This document shows, piece by piece, positions 14,821-20,701 of a DNA stretch of 34,053 nt (position 1 is its first letter; each line of letters starts with the position of its first letter). Source of the stretch: a virus; the IMG/VR virus record IMGVR_UViG_3300017770_000066, positions 1 to 34,053 of that record. One strand, written 5' to 3'. The translations under genes and the position numbers were made by a program. Under the pieces are notes generated by a model. It had not been told where the DNA came from. It was given only the letters and a program-made list of their open reading frames with translations, and searched no databases.

Positions 14821-15183
14821 TTAATACCAGCACGAGTAAACAACTGTGCTGCCTTCTGTTTGTAGTGCTTGTTTAGCACGCTCGATAAAATCTAAGTCGT
14901 TAGCTTTTTCTTCTTCTGCTGCTTCTTCTTGAAACTGATGACCCCAAAAGAAACCGCCAGGACAATGGTAGTCTTCGTACCCATTGTGCACCTGCTCTTC
15001 TAGTTTGTTGATGTCATCAATATCAAGTTCTAGTTCTTGGCAGTTGAATACTTCGCCGTTGCCTTTGGAATACCACAGTTCCATCATGAACTGCTGCAGG
15101 CGGGAGTGTTTCTGCCACTCAAAGCTGTAGAAGTGTGGATTCCATTTGTTAATTCGAACGTGTGCGTATTGATCAAGTCCCAT
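14821..15183 (-). CDS. MGLDQY-type conserved phage/bacterial protein
   Basis: A 120-residue protein starting MGLDQYAHVRINKW, matching a widespread family that opens MGLD-x-Y, contains WxKHxxLQ (here EWQKHSRLQQFM), then FNCQELEL, a short acidic helix, GGFFWG, and a final VVYSCWY. Such proteins are sometimes mislabelled phosphoglycerate kinase; the real function is unknown. The ATG at 15183 is chosen for AAAGGA upstream; a longer frame to 15246 lacks one. No membrane segment. Confidence 0.8.
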   Translation of the reverse strand: MGLDQYAHVRINKWNPHFYSFEWQKHSRLQQFMMELWYSKGNGEVFNCQELELDIDDINKLEEQVHNGYEDYHCPGGFFWGHQFQEEAAEEEKANDLDFIERAKQALQTEGSTVVYSCWY

Positions 15184-15243
15184 GTCTGTTGTCCTTTCTC
15201 CGTGGTCTACGGTTCGTGGCCAGCCAGCAAGCACACCAGCTAG

Positions 15244-15282
15244 CAAAAAAAAAGCCCCCCCGACGCCCGAAGGCGCCGAGGG
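15244..15282 (-). terminator. Rho-independent terminator with UUCG loop
   Basis: Read on the minus strand, an 11-bp stem (two G-U pairs) closes a UUCG tetraloop at 15268-15271 and is followed by C and nine T residues. It begins 10 bases after the stop of the 272-codon frame. This is the clearest intrinsic terminator of the leftward arm. Confidence 0.88.
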
Positions 15283-15291
15283 AACAGGGAT

Positions 15292-16077
15292 TTAGAACGT
15301 GATTGCAGCTTTGTAGTCAGCCAATGAAGGGACTTTAGCTTTCTCAGTTCGGTGGTTGCGGTCTTGCTTGTCAGCTTTGAGCTGAGCTAGCTTCTTGATA
15401 GCGTACTCGGGGTTTAGTCGGACGTCGTTTTGCTTGTGCCAACCTTGTGCCACACTCTTAACTTCTTCCCAGACCAGATACCAAACACCAGCTTGAACTG
15501 CTACGTCGGTCATGATGTCCCAACACTTATCTGCGGTGAACCCGTTGGGGTCTTTTGGGCCGCCGTTACGTTGTTCATTTTCTGCAACGCTGTGATACAG
15601 ATGTTTGTAGTACGCACGAGCAGCTAATTTTTCTTCCGCAATACGCTTGACCGAATCGATGACAGTATATTCCTCGTACGGGTTGTTACGAACGATATCG
15701 CCATAGTTATCCATGAGGGATTTAATACGGTCTTTCTCTTCTGCTTCTGCCAATTTAACCATGCCAGAGACTTGTGACTCACCGTCATCATGTTGCTTGC
15801 GAAGCTCTGCAAGAAATGTGTGGCTTGGGACAAGATGCTGTTTGCCGTCTTTGAACCCCCTGCCGAAAACATCCGTGCTGGATACTGTGTAATTATTGAA
15901 TACGAACGGCGGATATTCTGGAACGTACTCTTCGCGAGCTGCTGCCCCTTCTGGGTCAGCGTTTGTATCTTCTGTATACATATCATGAGTTGTCTCCACA
16001 GGTGAGGTTAGTTCTTCACGCTCGCCCTCCATCAGAGGGTCGAAGTGATTAGTAGTTGCGAGTGATTTTTTAGACAT
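15292..16077 (-). CDS. Hypothetical protein, 261 residues
   Basis: Starts MSKKSLATTNHFDPLMEGE at 16077 with AAAGGAG 6 bases upstream; an in-frame start at 16110 lies inside the previous gene. The N-terminal 60 residues are acidic and low-complexity, followed by EYPPFVFNNYTV and a long charged helical region (ELRKQHDDGESQ, KRIAEEKLAARAYYKHL). The C-terminus is basic. Unrecognised. It ends at a strong terminator, so it is the last gene of its transcript. An abundant or structural-like early protein is possible. Confidence 0.8.
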   Translation of the reverse strand: MSKKSLATTNHFDPLMEGEREELTSPVETTHDMYTEDTNADPEGAAAREEYVPEYPPFVFNNYTVSSTDVFGRGFKDGKQHLVPSHTFLAELRKQHDDGESQVSGMVKLAEAEEKDRIKSLMDNYGDIVRNNPYEEYTVIDSVKRIAEEKLAARAYYKHLYHSVAENEQRNGGPKDPNGFTADKCWDIMTDVAVQAGVWYLVWEEVKSVAQGWHKQNDVRLNPEYAIKKLAQLKADKQDRNHRTEKAKVPSLADYKAAITF

Positions 16078-16096
16078 AAGAAACTCCTTTTTCTGT

Positions 16097-16243
16097 CTAG
16101 TTGGATGCAAGTTTGTTACGCAAACTTGCTAAGAAAGGAACGTCGTTCCAGAGGGATTCTGGTTCTAGTTCGTCGTCAATAAATTTGATTGGTGGTATGT
16201 CAGCCTCAGCCAACACACTGTTCAACCATTCAATGTCATCCAT
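16097..16243 (-). CDS. Acidic micro-protein, 48 residues
   Basis: Starts MDDIEWLNSVLAEADIPP and ends LRNKLASN. It is very acidic and has an AAAGGAG ribosome site 6 bases before the ATG at 16243. A dyad element lies 16 bases upstream, so it heads a transcription unit. Small acidic early proteins often mimic DNA or bind host enzymes, which is speculation here. A 9-bp hairpin (GCAAGTTTG/CAAACTTGC, 16107-16129) lies inside its last codons. Confidence 0.68.
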   Translation of the reverse strand: MDDIEWLNSVLAEADIPPIKFIDDELEPESLWNDVPFLASLRNKLASN

Positions 16244-16258
16244 GATTTTCTCCTTTTC

Positions 16259-16273
16259 ATTAGTGACACTAAT
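16259..16273. promoter_or_regulatory. Dyad element copy 4 (ATTAG-TGACA-CTAAT)
   Basis: An exact match to ATTAGTNNNRCTAAT in the 67-base gap between the NADAR gene stop and the acidic micro-protein. It is placed to drive or block leftward transcription of the 16243-15292 unit. Confidence 0.75.
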
Positions 16274-16310
16274 ATTGCCAATCGAAGCGCAGCGTAGCGG
16301 AGCGCCGTGT

Positions 16311-16739
16311 TTACGCTGTCGCTATCAACTGGTTAACAATCTCGCGGGCATGGCTCTGAGCCATTTTTAAGATGCGGGGAAATTCTGTTTTCCAGATGCC
16401 TCTATCCTGAATATGGGCAAACTCCACATCATCATTAAAGAGGCAAAGGTCATCACAGAACCAATCGTTCTGTTCAACAGAGGCTAGAATCAACCGCTCC
16501 ATTAAGCGGATATTCCAGTTATTCTCGGTCTTCGTGCCGAGCTTACCTACAATCTTGCGACCGGGTTGCCAGTCTGCGCTGTAAACGGTTTCATCAAACC
16601 TACCAGACTTATATGTCTGATATGCATGCTCAACAGTTACATACTCACTGCCGTACTTATCAGAGAACGGACGGTGAGCTAGGTTAGACAACCAAGCATT
16701 CTCATTTGTGGAATACCACACGTTTATAACTTTATTCAT
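16311..16739 (-). CDS. NADAR-domain protein (YbiA-like)
   Basis: A 142-residue protein that is essentially one NADAR domain. Visible motifs are WYSTNENAWLSNLAHRPF (residues 8-25, the usual F-SN-F loop), VTVEHAYQTYKS (34-45), GRKIVGKLG and a C-terminal DVEFAHIQDRGIW. NADAR proteins cleave N-glycosidic bonds of ADP-ribose-linked or riboflavin-pathway nucleotides, and some remove ADP-ribose from DNA guanines. In a phage this may undo a host DarT-type attack; that is inference. AGGAG lies 10 bases before the ATG. Its neighbour carries a SLOG domain, which also handles nucleotide-derived ligands. Confidence 0.85.
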   Translation of the reverse strand: MNKVINVWYSTNENAWLSNLAHRPFSDKYGSEYVTVEHAYQTYKSGRFDETVYSADWQPGRKIVGKLGTKTENNWNIRLMERLILASVEQNDWFCDDLCLFNDDVEFAHIQDRGIWKTEFPRILKMAQSHAREIVNQLIATA

Positions 16740-16740
16740 A

Positions 16741-16863
16741 TCAATATGCTCCTAGTAGTGCGCTGGTTATGCTGATGCCGCCCCCAAATATATGGAAAGC
16801 GACATCGACTAATACTAAAATTACAAAATCCATAGGTTCAATTTTGGATAGAAAACCTTTCAT
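16741..16863 (-). CDS. Membrane micro-protein, 40 residues
   Basis: Starts MKGFLSKIEPMDFVILVLVD and stays hydrophobic to the end, with one or two membrane segments and a Gly-rich turn FGGGIS. AAAGGG lies 7 bases before the ATG at 16863, and its stop is one base before the NADAR ATG. It lies between the SLOG and NADAR genes in one operon. A membrane partner for either is possible but untested. Confidence 0.6.
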   Translation of the reverse strand: MKGFLSKIEPMDFVILVLVDVAFHIFGGGISITSALLGAY

Positions 16864-16865
16864 GA

Positions 16866-17330
16866 TTAAACCCTTTCAGCTAATTCATACTGTTTGCGGC
16901 GCATAGTTACGCTGTGTTGGCTAGTTGCATCATCAACAATGACATCAGGCTCGAACAGCTCACGCTGTTGATTGCGATATTTGATAACTCGCAATGGCAT
17001 ATCAATGCTCTTGGCAATATCAATCATATGCTTGCTTCCACGGGATTTTTCATCCCAGAAAACAACGCATGCATCTGCATAGGCAGCCATCTGCTGATTG
17101 CGTTTATAGCCAGCCGAGCGGCCATGTTTATTCCACTCGGCATTCATAACCGTCAACTTGTAGCCGCGGTTATGTGCGTAGACGATTGCTGAGCGGTCTG
17201 CGCCACGCGCGCCGCCTGATACAATTTCAATTTCATCTGGCTGCTTATTCTGCAGCAGATTGTCCAAAGTGCGGTCCATAAGGTCTTGCGACCAGAAACC
17301 ACGAGAGCCAGCAACTATTAAACGAAACAT
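16866..17330 (-). CDS. SLOG-fold (YspA/DUF2493-like) nucleotide-binding protein
   Basis: A 154-residue Rossmann-like protein. It begins MFRLIVAGSRGFW, with the GSR turn, then VSGGARGADRSAI (glycine loop), WNKHGRSAGYKRNQQMA and DEKSRGSKHMI, the conserved series of the SLOG/YAcAr family related to DprA and LOG. These bind or process NAD- or nucleotide-derived ligands. GGAGG precedes the ATG at 17330; a longer frame to 17360 has no site there. It pairs with the NADAR gene across a small membrane gene, which suggests a nucleotide or ADP-ribose module. Exact ligand unknown. Confidence 0.85.
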   Translation of the reverse strand: MFRLIVAGSRGFWSQDLMDRTLDNLLQNKQPDEIEIVSGGARGADRSAIVYAHNRGYKLTVMNAEWNKHGRSAGYKRNQQMAAYADACVVFWDEKSRGSKHMIDIAKSIDMPLRVIKYRNQQRELFEPDVIVDDATSQHSVTMRRKQYELAERV

Positions 17331-17340
17331 ATTTACCTCC

Positions 17341-17694
17341 CTATACTTCATGAACATCATTGAACTCGGGGTTCAACATGTGTGCTTTAAGTGAGTAGTA
17401 GTCGGACTCAGTCCAACCTTTTTCATCGCCACCAAGACGCTTCCATTCTTTGCGAACAAATGCGGGTTCATCCAAACTTTCCCAAGGCGGAACGTTTTCA
17501 GGCACAGCGTGGTCAACATACCGTGCCTTCAAATCAAGCTTGTGGATGTAATGAGCAACGTGAAGGAGTGCTGCACCGACCAAATACATAAAGACGGACA
17601 GTGCGATAAAGAACGGGTCCATTCCAGAATGGAACAAAGTCGTAATCGCAACTACCAAAGATGCGATACCTATTGCGTAATAAAAATATTTCAT
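17341..17694 (-). CDS. Membrane protein with soluble C-terminal domain
   Basis: A 117-residue protein with two membrane helices (about residues 5-22 and 28-50), then a soluble acidic domain rich in Trp, Pro and Lys (PPWESLDEPAF, EWKRLGG). AAAGGAG lies 6 bases before the ATG. It heads the leftward NADAR/SLOG operon, just inside the central repeat region. Family not recognised. The layout (two helices plus cytosolic tail) fits a membrane sensor or anchor. Confidence 0.78.
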   Translation of the reverse strand: MKYFYYAIGIASLVVAITTLFHSGMDPFFIALSVFMYLVGAALLHVAHYIHKLDLKARYVDHAVPENVPPWESLDEPAFVRKEWKRLGGDEKGWTESDYYSLKAHMLNPEFNDVHEV

Positions 17695-17739
17695 GATGAG
17701 CTCCTTTCATGAGCGTTAAACACATATCAGTTGCCAAAA

Positions 17740-17763
17740 GCCTAATGGCCGTAGGCCATAGGC
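17740..17763 (-). terminator. Hairpin with T tract, leftward
   Basis: A GCCTATGGCC/GGCCATTAGGC stem (one bulged A) with a TAC loop, followed on the minus strand by TTTTGG. It would stop leftward transcripts coming from the central repeat region before they enter the 117-residue gene. The U tract is short, so efficiency is uncertain. Confidence 0.5.
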
Positions 17764-17769
17764 GTGAAC

Positions 17770-18086
17770 CGTGGTCCGTGGTCCACGATTTGTGTTCCAC
17801 TGTGTTCCACTGTGTTCCAGCTGTGTTCCAGATATGAATCAGGGTTAAGTGTTTGATGTGTATAGATAAAGTGGATGTGTTCCACTGTGTTCCAGTTTTA
17901 GGGGGGGTCTTTTGATGTTGGAAAAACAAAATCAATAAACCGTTTTCTAAAACTAAACCGTGAGTTGGTGGAACACATGGAACACAAGGTCCGTTAACCG
18001 TGGTTTGTTGTTCGTGGTCAAGGGGTTAGGTGTGTTCCAGATTGTGTTCCATGTGTGTTCCATAAACGGTGTATTCGTGGAACACA
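17770..18086. repeat. TGTGTTCCA iteron-like repeat array
   Basis: Twelve exact copies of the 9-mer. Nine face right: 17791, 17801, 17811, 17822, 17876, 17886, 18031, 18043 and 18054. Three face left: 17969, 17978 and 18078. The first four and the 17876/17886 pair have 10-11 base spacing, one helical turn. Interspersed are CGTGGTC 7-mers (tandem at 17770-17783, again at 18013 and 18153). No credible gene crosses it. It lies between the divergent arms and resembles a replication-origin iteron set or a protein-binding array. Confidence 0.8.
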
Positions 18087-18178
18087 GGCCGTCGACCGGG
18101 GACGGAGGACTGTGGACAGAGGACCGTTGAGAACGAACCGAGAACAGTTATTCGTGGTCATTTGACCGTGGTTCAATG

Positions 18179-18208
18179 CCCGCAAGCATGACACCCGCAA
18201 GCACGACA
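18179..18208. repeat. Tandem 15-bp repeat
   Basis: CCCGCAAGCATGACA (18179-18193) is followed directly by CCCGCAAGCACGACA (18194-18208), one mismatch. It lies between the TGTGTTCCA array and the hairpin at 18226. Function unknown; it may be part of the same control region. Confidence 0.75.
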
Positions 18209-18225
18209 CGTCATTAAAGGGACAA

Positions 18226-18253
18226 CGCCCGCAGGTAGAAGAACCTACGGGCG
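18226..18253 (-). terminator. Hairpin after the 62/63-residue membrane gene
   Basis: An 11-bp stem (CGCCCGTAGGT/ACCTGCGGGCG on the minus strand, one G-U pair) with a 6-base loop, 14 bases beyond the stop of the small membrane gene. A short T-rich stretch follows, so it is a likely intrinsic terminator of that gene. Confidence 0.7.
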
Positions 18254-18267
18254 CTAGTCTCTAAGCG

Positions 18268-18459
18268 TTATGCACGTCGCTTGCGCATTGTTGGCAGGTT
18301 AACGCCGAACGCGGTCAGCACCATCGATGCGAGAGCCAGCGGCCAGCAAATAATAATCACGAGCGGCAGGCGGCTGTCGATGGTGCGACCGGGCATCTTC
18401 TTGGGGAAGAAGACAGCAGCTGCGTATACAAAGAATCCATATGCAAGATATTCGACCAT
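18268..18459 (-). CDS. Small membrane protein, 63 residues
   Basis: Starts MVEYLAYGFFVYAAAVFF, one helix, then the basic turn KKMPGRTIDSR and a second helix PLVIIICWPLALASMVL, ending TMRKRRA. This two-helix hairpin with a positive tail recalls holins or other small phage membrane proteins, but no lysis genes are adjacent. AAAGGAG lies 7 bases before the ATG, and a hairpin follows the stop, so it is its own small unit in the central region. Function unknown. Confidence 0.72.
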   Translation of the reverse strand: MVEYLAYGFFVYAAAVFFPKKMPGRTIDSRLPLVIIICWPLALASMVLTAFGVNLPTMRKRRA

Positions 18460-18592
18460 GGTTTTAACTCCTTTAACTAACCATTAATTACATATACCGA
18501 TGCCACGGGGAGCCAAAGCGTAGCGACGCGACCCTTATCTCGATATGGGACCCACACACAGTTTTGTAAACAAGGTTCCATAGAGTAAAACC

Positions 18593-18700
18593 GGGGGACG
18601 GGGGCCACTTGCACGGATGGGGAGGGGGATTTGTGAGCGGTTCGTAAATATATTTTCAAATTTTTTTTCTGGAAAAATTTTCTAGACTGTTTTTCCTTAT
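18593..18700. other. G-run block beside AT-rich block between divergent arms
   Basis: On the plus strand four G runs (18593-18597, 18600-18604, 18619-18622, 18624-18628) could fold as a G-quadruplex with loops of 2, 14 and 1 bases. From about 18640 to 18700 the DNA is very AT-rich, with runs of T and A. The block lies between the leftward small gene and the rightward HNH gene, so it should contain promoters or an unwinding element. I see no consensus sigma70 promoter with confidence. Confidence 0.5.
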
Positions 18701-18719
18701 TCATGTAGCTCTACAAGCT

Positions 18720-19217
18720 ATGCCTGGAAAGACAAAAGTATGTTTGTACTGCGGCGAAGCAAAGCCGCTTTCGGATTTTGGCCCCATTGCCAAAGCCCAA
18801 AACGACACTGATGGAACAGGCAAAGTGAATCGCTGTAACTCATGCGTCACTAACAGACGTATGTATAAGAACTCGCAAGACCCTGTGTACTTTCTAAGAG
18901 ACCTGTATAGCAAACATAAATCGGCCACAGTTAAAAAAGCTAAGCACGAGTGGACCATCACAGTAGAAGATGTGATTGCTTGTTGGGATTTTCAGAAAGG
19001 ACGGTGTGCGCTGAGCGGTGTATACATGACCCACCACCACGATCGCGGCGAACGCAAAGAATTTAACGCTAGTATCGATCGTATCCGTAGCACCGAGGGT
19101 TATACGATTGACAACATCCAACTGGTCTGTGCCCGCGTAAATATAATAAAGAACAATCTGGATGAAGCCTCCCTCTACTGGTGGGTCAAAAATATTTATG
19201 ATTTCTCTTGTGACTAA
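18720..19217 (+). CDS. HNH endonuclease
   Basis: A 165-residue protein. The N-terminal zinc ribbon has CLYCGEAKPLSDF and RCNSC (residues 8-44). The C-terminal nuclease part has KGRCALSG, ASIDRIRSTEGYTIDNIQLVC and VNIIKNN, the layout of phage HNH enzymes that use ID(R/Q) and the following Asn. It may help cut concatemers at packaging, as HNH genes often sit next to terminase, or be a free-standing homing enzyme. No clear ribosome site precedes the ATG. It is the first gene of the rightward arm. Confidence 0.82.
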   Translation: MPGKTKVCLYCGEAKPLSDFGPIAKAQNDTDGTGKVNRCNSCVTNRRMYKNSQDPVYFLRDLYSKHKSATVKKAKHEWTITVEDVIACWDFQKGRCALSGVYMTHHHDRGERKEFNASIDRIRSTEGYTIDNIQLVCARVNIIKNNLDEASLYWWVKNIYDFSCD

Positions 19218-19219
19218 CT

Positions 19220-19234
19220 ATTAGTTAGACTAAT
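19220..19234. promoter_or_regulatory. Dyad element copy 5 (ATTAG-TTAGA-CTAAT)
   Basis: Exact ATTAGTNNNRCTAAT in the 26 bases between the HNH stop and the next ATG. Here it ends 9 bases before the start codon, closer than in any other copy, so a transcript that begins downstream would be almost leaderless. Confidence 0.75.
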
Positions 19235-19243
19235 AATTGTGAT

Positions 19244-19513
19244 ATGACAGTTGCCACCCAAGTTGTTGCCCTGGACGGCCTAGACGATGCAATCATCGGT
19301 ACATGTAACCAGCTGGGCGGCGGCGAGGTTGTAGCGTACGACTACAGGAAGGTAGTCGCGCTGTTTGAATCCATGGACTGGAATGAAGACGAGTTTGAAG
19401 AATGGTGGGAAGTGATGTCTGAAAACATCCCCCCTGACTCTTACCCAGTGTTTGTAAATCTAGATGATTCGGTCCGATATGAAATCGCAGCCCAAAGAAA
19501 CGGATGTCACTGA
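19244..19513 (+). CDS. Acidic hypothetical protein, 89 residues
   Basis: Unrecognised. The N-terminus VATQVVALDGLDDAIIGT is followed by GGGEVVAYDYRKVVAL and an acidic helix (DEFEEWWEVMSE). No ribosome site is visible; only the dyad element lies upstream. The last 50 bases overlap the start of the small terminase frame. Its position before terminase suggests a packaging or regulatory role, without motif support. Confidence 0.7.
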   Translation: MTVATQVVALDGLDDAIIGTCNQLGGGEVVAYDYRKVVALFESMDWNEDEFEEWWEVMSENIPPDSYPVFVNLDDSVRYEIAAQRNGCH

Positions 19514-19985
19514 GCTAGACCCACACGTCGAGTTTCAGTCACACCTAAGATATGCCGGTCTAAACTTAAACGAACTTACGACTCAACAGGAGACGTACGT
19601 ACTCGCGCGCGTAGGTGGCATGAACATCGTAGCGTCCGCGCGTGCCGCCGGTTACTCAGAGCGCTCAGCTTATGACATCGAGAAACGCCCCGCTGTGGCG
19701 AAAGCTATTGATTACTTTCGTGAACAGAATCGTGAGGAAGTACGGTTTGAACTGGCCGACGCGCATTGGATGTATCTAAAAGCATACAACTCCAGCGCCA
19801 ACGCAACAGAGATGAAGAACACCACCGACTCTCTTGTGAAACTGCACGGCCTGTCCAAAGAAGAAACAAAACCACTGGTGAACATACAGATCAACGGATC
19901 TAAGCAGCTCGAACGTATGACCGATGAAGAGCTGCTCGAGATCGCCGGTAAAACGATAGACCACTTAGAACCGAAAGCTGATTAG
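19464..19985 (+). CDS. Probable terminase small subunit
   Basis: A 173-residue protein with the usual small-terminase plan: a helix-turn-helix near residues 40-73 (LTTQQETYVLARV, then ASARAAGYSERSAY), a helical middle, and an acidic C-terminus (EELLEIAGKTIDHLE). It would recognise the packaging site and deliver DNA to the large subunit. The frame opens at 19464, but an ATG at 19479 (MKSQPKETDV) is equally plausible; neither has a good ribosome site and both overlap the previous gene. Large terminase follows after one gene. Confidence 0.68.
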   Translation: MIRSDMKSQPKETDVTELDPHVEFQSHLRYAGLNLNELTTQQETYVLARVGGMNIVASARAAGYSERSAYDIEKRPAVAKAIDYFREQNREEVRFELADAHWMYLKAYNSSANATEMKNTTDSLVKLHGLSKEETKPLVNIQINGSKQLERMTDEELLEIAGKTIDHLEPKAD

Positions 19986-19987
19986 CC

Positions 19988-20701
19988 ATGTCTCGTCTTG
20001 CTCATTTAAAAACTTTAGCTAACCAGGCAAAAATCGGGACAGCCGAAAGAATAGTTGGACCCACGTTCGCCCCCTTGTTAGCCAAGTTTTGGGGGGCTGA
20101 TACAAAAACAATGACAGAAGATACATTTAATCAGGCTGGCAGAGACGCAATAAAGAATGCAGCAGAAGACACAATACTACAGGATAAAGATGCAATTCGT
20201 TACGATCAGTACGGTGCAAAACTAGTAGAGAGTAAGTACCGCGCTAACGAAGCCGGTGTGCAGCTGCCTTATTTAGAAGAAATCGGTAAGATGCTACAGA
20301 CATTTACCCCCGAAAAGGCGGCGGCTTATTCGATTGGGTCAACCAGCGCGTCCAATATTTTTGTTGATGACGACAACAACCTGATACTCAAAGATCGGAT
20401 CGACTACCCAGAGCTGAATAAAACAAAAGGGTTTAAACGAGACGATTCTATCTTCATGAAGATACACAGATTGTTCGAACCCGACGGGGTGTTCGGTGTA
20501 TCAGATCAGAACACAAGAGATGTTCGTTTAAATCTTGGCCCCACAAGCAAAAGCGTAGCTCAGAAACTTCGTGATAGAGGTCAAGTAGATAACATACTAA
20601 AACCAAAGCCCCGGCCACGCCGTATTGGTGATCCACCTCTACCGCGTCCAGATTACAAACCCGCTCCTATGATCAGTGAAAGATTGCTAGGAACTCTATG
20701 A
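19988..20701 (+). CDS. Hypothetical protein between terminase subunits
   Basis: A 237-residue protein. The helical N-terminal part is followed by a beta pattern: YSIGSTSASNIFVDDDNN, LILKDRIDYPE, IHRLFEPDG and DVRLNLG. The same pattern (LG-x-F, DRYDF, R-G, V-x-I-P) is visible in the very large gene at 31865, so the two may share a small domain found in virion-associated phage proteins. The C-terminus is a Pro/Arg-rich tail. The stop overlaps the large terminase ATG (ATGA). Function unknown. Confidence 0.72.
   Translation: MSRLAHLKTLANQAKIGTAERIVGPTFAPLLAKFWGADTKTMTEDTFNQAGRDAIKNAAEDTILQDKDAIRYDQYGAKLVESKYRANEAGVQLPYLEEIGKMLQTFTPEKAAAYSIGSTSASNIFVDDDNNLILKDRIDYPELNKTKGFKRDDSIFMKIHRLFEPDGVFGVSDQNTRDVRLNLGPTSKSVAQKLRDRGQVDNILKPKPRPRRIGDPPLPRPDYKPAPMISERLLGTL

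Noticed and set aside
17534-17935. A 133-residue leftward frame crossing the repeat array
   Set aside because: Overlaps the supported 117-residue gene in another frame; its GTQWNT repeats simply translate the TGTGTTCCA array, and no ribosome site is present.
17791-18086. CRISPR array
   Set aside because: Repeats are 9 bp, in both orientations, with irregular and partly zero spacing; no cas genes.
18477-18704. A 75-residue leftward frame in the divergent region
   Set aside because: No ribosome site, and it reads through the G runs and AT-rich tract in an unlikely composition.
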